Below are positions 15,384 to 24,222 of a stretch of DNA of 40,340 nt, piece after piece. The position numbers were made by a program, and so were the translations under genes. Source of the DNA: Pseudonocardia sp. (GTDB taxonomy: Bacteria; Actinomycetota; Actinomycetes; Mycobacteriales; Pseudonocardiaceae); assembly GCA_025869365.1 (NCBI GenBank), contig JAOZVV010000119.1:1-40340 (forward strand). The letters are read 5' to 3'. The notes beneath the pieces were generated by a model that was not told where the DNA came from, made no database searches, and worked only from the letters and a program-made list of their open reading frames with translations. Every line of letters begins with the position of its first letter. The stretch's first letter is position 1.

Positions 15384-16667
15384 TCACCGGCCGCCGTCGG
15401 GGACGGGCTCGTCCGCGGTGGCGCGGCCCTCGCGGCGCCGGGTGCGGTCGAGCCGGTTCATGATCGGCGTCGCCGTGATGCCGTGCCCGACGACGGACAC
15501 GACGACCACCAGCCCCGCCGTCGCCCAGACCAGGTCCGCCGCCTCGAACGGCACCTGGGACGTGGCGTACGCGAGATAGTAGAACGAGCCGATCCCACGG
15601 ATGCCGAAGAACGCGATCGCCGTCCGCTCCCCACCCGTCGCCCGCCCACCGCGCAGCGCGAGCCCGGCCGCCAGCGGCCGGACCACGAGGATCACCGCGA
15701 CGGCCACGGCCACGGCGGGCCAGGTCAGCGGCCCGAGGAGGCCGCGGACCACCGCGCCGCCGAACAGCACGAGCAGCAGCACGGTCAGCAGCCGCTCGAT
15801 CTGTTCGACGAAGTCGTGCAGCACCTGGTGGTAGTCGTTGCCGCGCTCGGTGGCCCGGATCGACCGGGCGCAGAGGAACACGGCGAGGAAGCCGTAGCCC
15901 CCGGCGACCTCGGTCAGGCCGTAGGCGAGGAACGTCGCGGCGAGGGCGACGAAGCCCTCCGCGTGCGAGGCGAGGCGCAGCGGGTCGGCCCGGCTCCGGA
16001 AGAACAGGAACCCGAGTGCGCGGCCGACCAGCACGCCTCCCGCGACGCCCACGGCGAGTTTGACGAGGACGTCGGAGATCACCCATTCGCCGATCCAGCC
16101 GGCCGGATCGGCGCCGACCGCCGCCATCGCGATCGCCGCGTAGACGAACGGGAACGCGAGGGCGTCGTTGAGCCCGGCCTCCGAGGTGAGCGCGAACCGG
16201 ACCTCGTCCTCGCCCTCGGCGTGCCCGCCCGGCTCGCCGACCTGGACGTCCGAGGCCAGGACGGGGTCCGTGGGGGCCAGCGAGGACCCCAGCAGCAGCG
16301 CGGCCGCGGGGACGAGACCGGCCCACCACCAGCCCAGCAGCGCGGTCGCGGCGATGGTGAGCGGCATCGCGATGCCCAGCAGCCGCCACGTCGAGGACCA
16401 GGAGCGGCGGCCGATGGGCCGGTCGAGCTTGAGCCCGGCGCCCATCAGCGCGACGATCACCCCGATCTCCGTGAGGTGCTCGGCGATCGCGGGGTTGCTC
16501 AGCGGATCGGGGTCCGGCAGGTCCGGGACCAGGGCGAACACGGCCATGCCGAGCCCGAGGAAGACGATCGGCAGCGAGAGCGGGCGGCCCGCCAGGATGC
16601 GGGGCAGCAGCCCGGCGAGCAGGGCCCCGACCCCGACGAGGCCGTAGGTCAGGTCGAGCAGGTCCAC
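15384..16667 (-). CDS. CPA1-family cation:proton antiporter (NhaP-like)
   Basis: A 427-residue membrane protein with 11-12 hydrophobic segments and a short charged tail. LAPTDPVLASDVQVG (about 130-145) and TSEAGLNDALAFPF (about 161-174) carry the conserved Asp and the Asn-Asp pair of the ion site in CPA1 exchangers. It likely swaps Na+ or K+ for H+ across the inner membrane. It starts with GTG. The conserved GIRGIGSFYYLAYA segment near the end is also typical. It lies leftward beside the methyltransferase operon with a gap of about 120 bases, so a functional link to that operon is not implied. Confidence 0.93.
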   Translation of the reverse strand: MDLLDLTYGLVGVGALLAGLLPRILAGRPLSLPIVFLGLGMAVFALVPDLPDPDPLSNPAIAEHLTEIGVIVALMGAGLKLDRPIGRRSWSSTWRLLGIAMPLTIAATALLGWWWAGLVPAAALLLGSSLAPTDPVLASDVQVGEPGGHAEGEDEVRFALTSEAGLNDALAFPFVYAAIAMAAVGADPAGWIGEWVISDVLVKLAVGVAGGVLVGRALGFLFFRSRADPLRLASHAEGFVALAATFLAYGLTEVAGGYGFLAVFLCARSIRATERGNDYHQVLHDFVEQIERLLTVLLLVLFGGAVVRGLLGPLTWPAVAVAVAVILVVRPLAAGLALRGGRATGGERTAIAFFGIRGIGSFYYLAYATSQVPFEAADLVWATAGLVVVVSVVGHGITATPIMNRLDRTRRREGRATADEPVPDGGR

Positions 16668-16745
16668 CGTCGTCCCGTCCCTGTCGTTCGCCGCGGTCCG
16701 TGGGCGCGGGTCGTCGTCACCGTTGGGCCGGACGTCGCAACGCGG

Positions 16746-16907
16746 TCACGCGAGGACCGGGTCCCCGGGCGCCGTGACGCCGGCGGACACCTGCTCGGCG
16801 GCGGGATCGGGAGCCGGACGCACGACGGCCTCCGCCGCGGCACGCCGAGCGGACTCGGAGACGGGGCGGTGGCCGAGCATGTCTCGGTAGTTGTCCGGGG
16901 CGGGCAT
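16746..16907 (-). CDS. Small protein of unknown function (53 residues)
   Basis: A short frame starts with ATG at 16907 behind a strong CAGGAGG site six bases upstream and ends at 16746, about 80 bases before the antiporter start in the same direction. The product is hydrophilic, beginning [15 protein letters not shown] and rich in Ala, Pro and charged residues, with no membrane segment or cysteine. It could be cotranscribed with the antiporter. I do not recognise a family. The ribosome site and GC-rich third positions are the support. Confidence 0.6.
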   Translation of the reverse strand: MPAPDNYRDMLGHRPVSESARRAAAEAVVRPAPDPAAEQVSAGVTAPGDPVLA

Positions 16908-17049
16908 CGGGGTCCTCCTGGGGGTCGGCGCCGGCCGGCGCGAGTCCAGGTACCCGGACGGGCAGCCGTCAACCGCCCCTCCCCGCCGAGCTCCGGGCGC
17001 GGCCCGCACCGCCCGAGGCGGCCGGGCGCGGGCGCGTACGTCCGATCAC

Positions 17050-17100
17050 TACGCACATCTGCGTATGGGCCCCACCTGGGGATGGGGTCACGCTCGTGAC
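17050..17100. promoter_or_regulatory. Two perfect inverted repeats upstream of the metalloprotease gene
   Basis: TACGCA (17050-17055) and TGCGTA (17060-17065) form a 6-4-6 inverted repeat. GTCACG (17087-17092) and CGTGAC (17095-17100) form a 6-2-6 one. Both lie in the 93 bases before the ATG at 17143 and between divergent genes. They look like operator sites, though no -35/-10 pair is obvious beside them. Confidence 0.45.
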
Positions 17101-17142
17101 ACCGAGACCCTGCCGTGCCGACACCGCTGCCGAGGAGCTGTC

Positions 17143-18582
17143 ATGACGTCCTCTCCGAACTCCCACCGATGCGACCACCCCGCCGGCGCTCCGTGTCCCG
17201 TCCCGCCGTCGCCCGGCCTGTTGACCGAGGTGTACGCCCGCTACACCGAGCTGCGGGCCGCCGGCCTGGTGCCGGACTCGATGACCTTCGGGGACTACTT
17301 CGCCGTCTGGAGCTCGGAGCGGCGCGGGGAGAACCTCGTCGGGCTCGACGACGGGGCCACCCGGGCGCGGGAGCGCGGCGGGCCGGAGCTGATCGACCGC
17401 CCGCCCGTGCAGCTGAGCGGGGCCATCCGGACCGTGGTGCTGCTGGTGGACTTCGACGACCGGCCGCACGGCACCCGGACCCCCGCGTTCTACGAGCAGA
17501 TGTTCTTCGGGACCGACGGCGCCTTCCCGAGCGGCAGCATGCGCGAGTACTACCACCGGGTCAGCCGGTTCGACGAGGCCCCGCCCCGCGGGATCGACGT
17601 CCAGGGCGAGGTGCACGGCTGGTTCCGGATGCCGCGGCCCTCGTCCTTCTACACCGACGGCCGGTCCGGCATGGGCCCGACGCCCGCGCGCAGCGCGCGG
17701 GGGATGGCGGCCGACGCCGTGGCGGTCGCCCTCGCGAACGGCGTGGACTTCAGCGGGACGGACGTCCTCGGCGAGGGTCGGGTCACCGCGCTCGTGATCA
17801 TCCACTCCGGACGGGGAGCGGAGCAGACCGGTCGCGACGACGACTTCTGGAGCCTGAAGTGGGTCATCACCCCCGGCCTCGACGTCGGCGGGGGGCTGCA
17901 GGCCTCGACGTTCCTGACGGTGCCGGAGGACTGCGCGATGGGGGTGTGCGCGCACGAGTGGGGCCACCTCGTCCCGCGCTGGGCGGACTACTACGACACC
18001 GGGGACACCCCCCGGCTCAGGTCCAACGGCCTGGGCACCTACTGCCTGATGGCCGCCGGCAGCTGGGCGGACGACGGCATCACCCCGGCGTTCCCGAACG
18101 GCATGCTGCGGATGTTCCACGGCTGGGTCGAGGTCGAGTCCGTCACGAAGAGCCGCAAGGGGATCGCGCTGACCCCCGCCGCCGAGGGCGGCGGCATCGT
18201 CGTCGTCCAGAACCCGGCGCTGATGACCGAGCAGCAGTACATCCTTGTCGAGTACCGCCGCCGGCGCGGGCAGGACGCCTTCCTCCCGGACGAGGGGGTG
18301 GCCGTCTACGTCGTCGACGAGGCGCTGCCCGACGTCGACGACGAGACCCGGCTGGCGATCGAGCTCGTCCAGGCGGACGACGAGCGCGACCTGGCGAAGG
18401 TCTTCGGGCTCGGCAACCGCGGCGACGCCGACGACCTCTACCCGCTCGGCGGCAAGCGCACGCTGGGCAAGTCCAGCGCGCCCGCGCTGCTGCTGCCGGA
18501 CGGCACCTGGCCCGGCGTCACGATCGACGTCAAGGGCTCCGCCGGGGACGACCGGATGACCATCGACGTGACGATCGCGTGA
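17143..18582 (+). CDS. M6-like (immune inhibitor A type) zinc metalloprotease without a signal peptide
   Basis: This 479-residue protein has the zinc site HEWGH (271-275), embedded in [20 protein letters not shown] like the HExxH-plus-downstream-Asp region of M6 peptidases. An upstream [13 protein letters not shown] segment (about 127-139) also fits this family. M6 enzymes are normally secreted, but the N-terminus here ([19 protein letters not shown]) has no hydrophobic signal core, so it is either cytoplasmic or exported in another way. A GAGGAG site precedes the ATG. A beta-rich C-terminal part (from about 360) follows the catalytic domain. The substrate is unknown. Confidence 0.8.
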   Translation: MTSSPNSHRCDHPAGAPCPVPPSPGLLTEVYARYTELRAAGLVPDSMTFGDYFAVWSSERRGENLVGLDDGATRARERGGPELIDRPPVQLSGAIRTVVLLVDFDDRPHGTRTPAFYEQMFFGTDGAFPSGSMREYYHRVSRFDEAPPRGIDVQGEVHGWFRMPRPSSFYTDGRSGMGPTPARSARGMAADAVAVALANGVDFSGTDVLGEGRVTALVIIHSGRGAEQTGRDDDFWSLKWVITPGLDVGGGLQASTFLTVPEDCAMGVCAHEWGHLVPRWADYYDTGDTPRLRSNGLGTYCLMAAGSWADDGITPAFPNGMLRMFHGWVEVESVTKSRKGIALTPAAEGGGIVVVQNPALMTEQQYILVEYRRRRGQDAFLPDEGVAVYVVDEALPDVDDETRLAIELVQADDERDLAKVFGLGNRGDADDLYPLGGKRTLGKSSAPALLLPDGTWPGVTIDVKGSAGDDRMTIDVTIA

Positions 18583-18701
18583 CCGGCCGCGACCGGGCAG
18601 GACGGCGCTCCACGACCGGCACGGTGACCGCGGTCGACCGGCTCGGCACCGTCCTGCCCGACGACCCCGACGGTGGCGGTCCCCCTGCCCGCGTGAGGGA
18701 A

Positions 18702-18722
18702 CACCCCGCCCCCGGCGGGTGT
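18702..18722 (+). terminator. Possible terminator hairpin after the metalloprotease gene
   Basis: CACCCCGCC followed by CCC and GGCGGGTG can pair with one bulged base, about 120 bases after the protease stop. There is no U-tract, as is common in actinobacteria. Support is weak. Confidence 0.3.
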
Positions 18723-18763
18723 GAACCCCGCCCGGCGCGGGGGCCCGCACCATCGATTCGGTC

Positions 18764-20008
18764 ATGGGGGACGTCCACCCTCGGCACGGTCCGTCCGAAC
18801 CGGATCGCGGCATCCGCCGGGCTCCCGTGGCGGCGACGAACGGGGGCCCCTTGTCCGTCACCATCTCGATCGACCCGCCGACGACCGATCCGCCGACGAC
18901 CGACCCGGCGCTGCGACGCGAGCTCGACCGGTGGTCGGCGGCGCCGGCCGACGGCCTGCGCCTCGCCCGCCTCGTGACCTGCCAGGTGCGCCGCCACGGC
19001 AAGCACCGGTTGGGCGTCCCGCTCCTGGCCGCGCTCGCCGGGATCCGGGACCGCCACGGGGACGCGGACACGTTCCTCGCCGCGTTCCTGGACTCCGTCC
19101 TGGACCGCCACGAGGACCGCTTCCGGAACCAGACCTACCTCGCCCTCCCGCTGCTCGGCCTGATCCTCGCCGACCGGTCGTCGGGGCTGGACCCGCACCG
19201 GCTGTCCGCGCTGCTCGTCGCGGATCTCCTCGCGCACGAGGCCCCGGTCGCCGGGACGGAGCCGGGCGAGGCGGACGTGCGCCGCAAGCGCATCCGGCAT
19301 GCGACGACCCTGCTCGCCGCCGTCTCCCCGGCCCACCTCGGGGACCCGCCCGCGCCGCCGCCGACGCCTGCCGGTGCCTGGCTCGCCCTCACCGTGCTGC
19401 CGGTCTCGGTCGTGCACGACGAGTACTTCTTCCTCCGCTGCCTGCAGATCCACGAGCTGGTCTTCACCGTCCTCACCGAGGGGCTCCGGGACGCGACCCG
19501 GGCCGTGCGCTGCCGCCGGGTGGGCGACGCCGTGGCCCACGTCCGGCGCGCCCGCACCGTGTTCCACCGAGCGGCCCTGCTCTTCCGGATCGTCGCCACG
19601 ATGCGGCCGGCGCAGTTCCACGACTTCCGCCGGTTCACCGACGGGGCCAGCGCGATCCAGTCCGAGGCCTACAAGCGGTTCGAGATCGCCTGCGGTGACC
19701 CGGCCGCGGAGCGGATCGCGTCCGAGGCGTTCTCGAACGTCCCGGTCGTCCTGGCGGAGGCCCGGCACGGCGACAGCCTGGCGCGGGCCACCGCGGACCT
19801 CCGCCGCGACGGCGGGGCCGCGGGACCCGACCTCGACCGCCTGACGGCCGAGGTCGAGCTGGTGGAGACCGCGCACCACCGGTGGCGGACGACGCACCAC
19901 CGGCTGGCGGTCCGCATGCTCGGCGACGCCCCCGGGTCCGGGCACACCGCCGGCGTCCCGTACCTGCGGCAGTGCCTGGGCAACCGGCTGTTCACCCCGG
20001 CCGGGTGA
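18764..20008 (+). CDS. Tryptophan-2,3-dioxygenase-superfamily haem protein with non-canonical distal site
   Basis: The 414-residue protein has a TDO-like C-terminal half. VVHDEYFFLRCLQIHELVF (217-234 region) matches the TDO helix HDExxFxxxHQxxELW, FHDFRRFTDGASAIQS (285-300) matches the FR...SGFQS helix, and WRTTHHRLAVRMLG...GVPYL (374-401) matches the haem-ligand helix with His378. The catalytic distal His (H55 in Xanthomonas TDO) aligns with Leu227, and the substrate loop GTGGS reads GSGHT. About 200 extra N-terminal residues of unknown fold precede this core. It should bind haem but is unlikely to be a plain tryptophan dioxygenase. The start is uncertain: a TTG at 18851 behind GGGGG is an alternative to the ATG at 18764. 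Confidence 0.7.
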   Translation: MGDVHPRHGPSEPDRGIRRAPVAATNGGPLSVTISIDPPTTDPPTTDPALRRELDRWSAAPADGLRLARLVTCQVRRHGKHRLGVPLLAALAGIRDRHGDADTFLAAFLDSVLDRHEDRFRNQTYLALPLLGLILADRSSGLDPHRLSALLVADLLAHEAPVAGTEPGEADVRRKRIRHATTLLAAVSPAHLGDPPAPPPTPAGAWLALTVLPVSVVHDEYFFLRCLQIHELVFTVLTEGLRDATRAVRCRRVGDAVAHVRRARTVFHRAALLFRIVATMRPAQFHDFRRFTDGASAIQSEAYKRFEIACGDPAAERIASEAFSNVPVVLAEARHGDSLARATADLRRDGGAAGPDLDRLTAEVELVETAHHRWRTTHHRLAVRMLGDAPGSGHTAGVPYLRQCLGNRLFTPAG

Positions 20009-20017
20009 GGTCGGGCA

Positions 20018-21424
20018 TCAGCCCGCGGCCCGGTCCGCCTGCCGCCGGGCGGGGACCGGCGGCAGGCCGAGGTGGTCCCGCAGCGTGGTCCCGGTGTACG
20101 CGGTGCGGTAGACCCCGCGCTCCTGGAGTTCCGGGACGAGCTTGTCCACGATGTCGTCGAGACCGTCCTGCGTGAGGTACGGCGAGACGTTGAACCCGTC
20201 GACCGCGCCGGCCCGGACGAAGCGGGCGAACCGGTCCGCCAGACCGGAGGGGGTCCCGGCGTGGCCGCGCTGGGGCCCGAGGGCGATCACCGTCTCCCGC
20301 AGGGTGAGCCCGCCCGCCTCGGCGGTGTCCCGCCAGTGCCGCACGATCGACCGGGGATCGGTCCAGCGGCGGCTGCCCATCTCCCCGGTCGGCTCGACGA
20401 CGACGGGCTCCTCGGCGGGCAGCGGGCCGTCGGCGTCGCGGTCGGACAGGTCGAACCCCCAGATCTGGCTCGCGATCGCCAGCGCGGTCGCGGGGGTGAC
20501 CTGCCGGCGACGGACCCAGGTCAGCTTCTCCTGCGCCTCGGCCTCGGTGTCCCCGATGACGATCTCGGTGCCGGGCAGGATCCGCAGCGCGTCCTCGGCC
20601 CGGCCGACGGCCCGCAGGCGCGCCCGGATGTCCGTGGCGAAGGCGAGGGCGCCGTCGAAGTCGCTGCCGTGCGCGGAGAAGATGACGTCCGCGTTGCGGG
20701 CGGCGAAGTCCCGGCCCTCGGCCGAGTCCCCCGCCTGGAAGATCACCGGATGGCCCTGGGCGCTGCGCGGCAGGGTCGGGGTGAGGGTGACGTCGAACTG
20801 GCTCGTGCGCGCCCGGACCTCCGCGACGGCGTCCGGGTGGGCCCACGCGGCGGCGTCCGTCGACGTGGCGACGGCGTCGTCCGCCCAGGAGTCCCAGATC
20901 GCCCGGGCCAGGTTCAGGAACTGCTCCGCCCGGACGTAGCGGTCCGCGTGGTCGAGGTAGCCGCCGCGCCGGAAGTTCTCCCCGGTCCAGGCGTTGTCCG
21001 TGGTCACCACGTTCCAGCCCGCCCGGCCCTCGGACAGGACGTCCAGGCCCGCGAGCCGGCGGGCGAGGTCCGCGGGCTCGTTGTAGGTCGTGTTCTGGGT
21101 GGCGACCAGGCCGATGCGGCGGGTCAGCCCGGCCAGCGCGGCGAGCTGGGTGACGGCGTCCGGCCGGCCCGCGACGTCCAGGTCGTGGATGCCGCCGCCG
21201 GACTCGCGCAGCCGCAGGCCCTCACCCAGGAAGAACGCGTCGAACAGGCCGCGTTCGGCCGTGGCGATCATCCGGCGGAACGAGGAGAACTCGATCTGCG
21301 AGCCGCTCTGCGGCTCCGACCAGATCGTCCAGTGGTTGACGCCCTGGAAGAACACCCCGAGATGCAGCTGCGCGTCGGGGAAGCGCACCTCGGAATCGTC
21401 GACGGAACCATCGAGGACGGTCAT
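20018..21424 (-). CDS. NtaA/SnaA/DszA-family FMNH2-dependent monooxygenase
   Basis: A 468-residue luciferase-like protein with the long insertions of the NtaA/SnaA/DszA branch: LHLGVFFQGVNHWTIW (about 21-36), the ATQNTTYNEPADLARR segment, LSEGRAGWNVVTTDNAW, and the HPVIFQAGDSAEGRDFAAR loop. These two-component enzymes use FMNH2 from a separate reductase to oxygenate nitrilotriacetate, sulfones or similar small molecules. ATG at 21424 overlaps the stop of the upstream luciferase-like gene. No flavin reductase is nearby. Given the sulfur-controlled operon 3 kb away, an organosulfur or amine substrate is possible but unproven. It converges on the TDO-like gene with 9 bases between. Confidence 0.92.
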   Translation of the reverse strand: MTVLDGSVDDSEVRFPDAQLHLGVFFQGVNHWTIWSEPQSGSQIEFSSFRRMIATAERGLFDAFFLGEGLRLRESGGGIHDLDVAGRPDAVTQLAALAGLTRRIGLVATQNTTYNEPADLARRLAGLDVLSEGRAGWNVVTTDNAWTGENFRRGGYLDHADRYVRAEQFLNLARAIWDSWADDAVATSTDAAAWAHPDAVAEVRARTSQFDVTLTPTLPRSAQGHPVIFQAGDSAEGRDFAARNADVIFSAHGSDFDGALAFATDIRARLRAVGRAEDALRILPGTEIVIGDTEAEAQEKLTWVRRRQVTPATALAIASQIWGFDLSDRDADGPLPAEEPVVVEPTGEMGSRRWTDPRSIVRHWRDTAEAGGLTLRETVIALGPQRGHAGTPSGLADRFARFVRAGAVDGFNVSPYLTQDGLDDIVDKLVPELQERGVYRTAYTGTTLRDHLGLPPVPARRQADRAAG

Positions 21425-22494
21425 GCGGGCTCCTCCCGGGGTGCGGCGAAGCGGCTGACCGGTCGGGCCAGGCCGAAGGTGGCGCGCAGCGACGACCCCG
21501 CCTTCGGGCGGGTGGCGAGGCCGGCGCGGAACAGGGCGGGCAGCACGCGCGCGGAGAGCACGGGCAGGTCCTCGTCCAGGACCGCGGGGCGGATCCGGAC
21601 CCCGTCGACGACCCCGCGGAGCTCCCGGAGCAGGGTCACCAGGCCTTCGGGGCTCCCGACGTGGCGCAGCCGGGCGGTGGCCGCCCAGGGGCCGAGCGCG
21701 TCCAGCCGGGCGCCCGCGGTCAGGTCCGGGGTGTCCAGCGCGACCTCGATCTCGGCGATCCGGACCGGCGCGGTGGTCCCGACGGACCCGACGGCCGCGA
21801 CGTCCGGCCCGTCGATCAGCTCGACGTCCGCGAGGTCGGCGGGCAGCAGGCCGGCGGGGGCGAGCACCACGACCTGGCCCTGCGGCGGGCGCGGCACGAT
21901 CGCCGGCCCCTTCACCGAGTACGTCTCCCCCTCGAAGTCCACGTAGTGCAGCTTGTCGCGGTCCAGGTAGCGGCCGGTCTCGACGTCCCGGACCGCCGCG
22001 TCGTCCTCCCAGGAGTCCCACAGGTCCCGGGCGAGGAGGACCGCGTCCCGCGCCTCGCGGCGCAGCGCGAGGAGCCCGGACACCACGGGCCGGCCGAGCG
22101 CGGCCGCGACCTGCGGTTCGGGCGAGGTCGCGACGACCCAGCCGGCGCGGCCGGCGGCGGCGAAGTCCAGCGACGCGATCTGGGACGACACGTGGAACGG
22201 CTCGCTGTAGGTCGTCGACACGACCGGGGCGAGGCCGAGGACGTCGGTGTGGCCCGCGGCGAAGGCGGCCCGCTCGACCGCCCCGATCCGCCCGGCCGGG
22301 CCGGTCCCCCCGGGCGGGAGCGGCGCGTCGTCGAAGGTCGCGAGGGTGAAGCCCGCGTTCTCCGCGGCCTGCGCCACCGCGCGGACGCGCGCCGGGGTGA
22401 GCAGCGCCGACGGCGGATGGTCCGCCCGGCGCCAGGCCTGCGGGTGGGCGCCCTCGCCGTCGAGCTCGACGGCGAGGATCAACGGTGTCGGCAT
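21421..22494 (-). CDS. Diverged LLM-class monooxygenase-like protein
   Basis: This 357-residue relative of the downstream NtaA-type enzyme is shorter and more diverged. AAENAGFTLATFDDAP, STTYSEPFHVSSQIASLDFAAAGRAGW (cut here into its two halves, STTYSEPFHVSSQ and IASLDFAAAGRAGW) and LWDSWEDDAAVRD keep the family pattern. The region that in relatives forms the flavin phosphate site (FQAG) reads LAPAG. It starts with ATG at 22494 behind GAAGGGG and overlaps the next gene by four bases. It could be a partner subunit, as LuxB is to LuxA, or an enzyme in its own right. Confidence 0.8.
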   Translation of the reverse strand: MPTPLILAVELDGEGAHPQAWRRADHPPSALLTPARVRAVAQAAENAGFTLATFDDAPLPPGGTGPAGRIGAVERAAFAAGHTDVLGLAPVVSTTYSEPFHVSSQIASLDFAAAGRAGWVVATSPEPQVAAALGRPVVSGLLALRREARDAVLLARDLWDSWEDDAAVRDVETGRYLDRDKLHYVDFEGETYSVKGPAIVPRPPQGQVVVLAPAGLLPADLADVELIDGPDVAAVGSVGTTAPVRIAEIEVALDTPDLTAGARLDALGPWAATARLRHVGSPEGLVTLLRELRGVVDGVRIRPAVLDEDLPVLSARVLPALFRAGLATRPKAGSSLRATFGLARPVSRFAAPREEPA

Positions 22495-22537
22495 CGGGGC
22501 CCCTTCGGGTCGTGCGGTCGTGGGTCCGGCCGGCACG

Positions 22538-23770
22538 TCAGCGGGAGCCGACCAGCGGCGACCGGCTGATCCGGTCCGTCGCCAGCTCCGCCAGGACGCG
22601 TCCGATGGCGGGGGCGAACTTGAAGCCGTGCCCGGAGAACCCGGCCCCGACCACCAGCGGCCCCTCGCGTTCCAGGACGAACGCGGAGTCCTCCGTGGAG
22701 GTGTACGTACAGCTGACCGGCTCCGCCGCGCCCGGGTCGAGCCCGGGCAGGTACGCCTCGACGTAGTCCCGCACCTGCTGCAGGTGGGCCGGATCGCAGG
22801 GCAGCGTCACCTCCGGGTCCCGGGCGGGGCCGACGCCGTGGAAGCCGAGCTTGACGCGGTCGTCCGACGCCGCCAGCCCGTAGACCCCACCCGGCCAGCC
22901 GGCCGCGGGTCCTGTGTGGTGGATGAAGGTGGGCCAGCGCGACACGTCCGGGCCACCAGGCCGGGCCGGGAGGTGCGCGGGCTGCTCCTGCGTGACGCGC
23001 AGGGGCGGGAGGGGTACGGCGTCGCGCAGCAGACCGTGGGTCCACGCCCCGGCGGTGACGACCGCGCGGCGCGCCCGCACGGGACCGCCGGAGGTGTCCA
23101 CCTCCACGAGGTCGACGCCGCGCACCGTGACGGCGTTCGCGCGGGTCGCGTACCGGATGCGGGCCCCGTGCCCCACCGCGGCCGCCGCGAGGGAGGCGAC
23201 CGCGTGGTCCGCGTGCAGCCGCCCGGAGCGGTCCGGCTGGTGCAGGACCGGACCGTCGAACACCATGCCGGGCCAGCGCGCGGCGGCCTCCCGGGCGTCC
23301 AGCCAGTGATGGGCGATGCCGTGGGCGGCGAGGCTCGCCGCCAGCTCGGCGGTGCGCGCCGGATCACCGTGGTCGATCCCGCCGGTGATCCGCAGGAGCT
23401 CGGCCCCGGTCTCCCGCTCGAGCTCCCGCCACAGCGGCAGGGCCTCCGCCGCGAGGCGCACATGGGAGTCCGACGCGTAGGTCTGCCGGTAGATGCGCGA
23501 CGTGCCGTGCGAGGCCCCGCGGTCGTGGCCCGGGCGGAACCGTTCGAGCAGCACCACCTCGTGCCCGGTGCGGGCGAGGTGCCAGGCCGTCGCCACCCCC
23601 ATCACCCCACCACCGACGATCACGACGTCGACGATCCCGTCCGCCGCGCGGCGCCGCGCCGGCGAGCGCCGGGCGGACGAACGCCGGATCGACGAACGCC
23701 GGATCGACGAACGCTGAACAGACGAACGCTGGGAGGGCAGGGCTGTGCTGTGTTCCCGGGGCGTGGCCAC
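22538..23770 (-). CDS. SolA/sarcosine-oxidase-type flavoprotein amine oxidase with a repeat-bearing N-terminal extension
   Basis: A 410-residue FAD oxidase of the sarcosine/N-methyltryptophan oxidase family. DVVIVGGGVMGVATAWHLA is the FAD fold, and Cys354 in SCTYTSTEDSAF sits where family members attach FAD covalently. GAGFSGHGFKFAPAIG closes the domain. Substrates are N-methylated amino acids, giving formaldehyde, H2O2 and the free amine. The GTG at 23770 has GGGAG upstream, so about 45 residues precede the usual start, including four RSSxR-like repeats from a 15-bp tandem repeat. No start codon with a ribosome site lies closer to the fold. It leads the two monooxygenase genes. Confidence 0.88.
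   Translation of the reverse strand: MATPREHSTALPSQRSSVQRSSIRRSSIRRSSARRSPARRRAADGIVDVVIVGGGVMGVATAWHLARTGHEVVLLERFRPGHDRGASHGTSRIYRQTYASDSHVRLAAEALPLWRELERETGAELLRITGGIDHGDPARTAELAASLAAHGIAHHWLDAREAAARWPGMVFDGPVLHQPDRSGRLHADHAVASLAAAAVGHGARIRYATRANAVTVRGVDLVEVDTSGGPVRARRAVVTAGAWTHGLLRDAVPLPPLRVTQEQPAHLPARPGGPDVSRWPTFIHHTGPAAGWPGGVYGLAASDDRVKLGFHGVGPARDPEVTLPCDPAHLQQVRDYVEAYLPGLDPGAAEPVSCTYTSTEDSAFVLEREGPLVVGAGFSGHGFKFAPAIGRVLAELATDRISRSPLVGSR
23671..23730. repeat. 15-bp tandem repeat, four units, within the oxidase 5' end
   Basis: Four 15-base units end in GACGAACGC with C or T. The two central ones (23686-23700 and 23701-23715) differ by one base. On the minus strand they encode a repeating five-residue pattern of the type SIRRS. 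A sixth-sense partial unit (GGCGAGCGCC) precedes them. Such arrays vary in copy number by slippage without breaking the frame. Confidence 0.85.
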
Positions 23771-24037
23771 GCGTCTCCCATCGGTCCCGGCGGTAGCACC
23801 CGGCACCGATCACTCGGCACGGGTTGCTGCGGCGTCGTCGAGCCAGGTCTCTCGGCCGCTCTGGATGGACGCCCACGACTCAACCCGCCGCCCGTCCGTG
23901 TTGTCAAGAGCATGAACGTGCAAGTGTCCGCTCGCACACCGCCCTCGGGAAAACGGGAAGGAAATGGTTCGGAATCCCACTCGGATGTCCGGACAAATGA
24001 GCGGAACATTCCCGGTTCCGTGGCCGAACCCGGGTCG
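23771..24037. promoter_or_regulatory. Divergent intergenic region between oxidase and SAM-IV leader
   Basis: This gap is less GC-rich than its surroundings, notably 23895-24010. On the minus strand TTGACA lies at 23907-23902, a candidate -35 for the oxidase set, but no convincing -10 is visible. No gene is supported within it. Confidence 0.35.
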
Positions 24038-24066
24038 TTGACAATTCAGGATCGAGCGACATGGCG
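24038..24066 (+). promoter_or_regulatory. Probable promoter of the sulfur operon
   Basis: A consensus TTGACA at 24038-24043 stands 17 bases before ATGGCG, a poor -10, immediately upstream of the riboswitch. The -35 and the position support it. The -10 does not. Confidence 0.45.
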
Positions 24067-24076
24067 TCGGCCGCGA

Positions 24077-24160
24077 AGATCATGAGTGACAGCGACAAGC
24101 CCCGGCTCTCCGGCCGGCGACCCTCGCTCCGCGGGGGGTGCTCCAGGTGAGGACCGGACC
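24077..24160 (+). promoter_or_regulatory. SAM-IV riboswitch
   Basis: The stretch reads like the actinobacterial SAM-IV aptamer: GATCATGAGTGACAGCGAC at 24078-24096, CAAGCCCCGGCTCTCCGG, then CCGGCGACCCTCGC and the GGTGCTCCAGGTGAGGACC closing part ending near 24155. These match the order of conserved elements (GAGUGxCAGCGxCAAGCCCCGGC, GCAACCCUC, GGGUGC, GGUGA). SAM-IV aptamers bind S-adenosylmethionine and usually repress methionine and cysteine genes. Here the controlled genes are a GNAT and cystathionine beta-synthase. A hairpin CGGCACG/CGTGCCG at 24164-24180 follows directly. Boundaries are approximate. Confidence 0.88.
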
Positions 24161-24222
24161 CGCCGGCACGGCTCGTGCCGCCGGGTAAGCGCGAAGGCCC
24201 GACGGGCAGGACGGTGACGGCG

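Noticed and set aside
16746-17009. An 87-codon version of the small protein gene
   Set aside because: The earlier start has no ribosome site and adds an Arg/Gly-rich stretch. The ATG at 16907 has a strong CAGGAGG.
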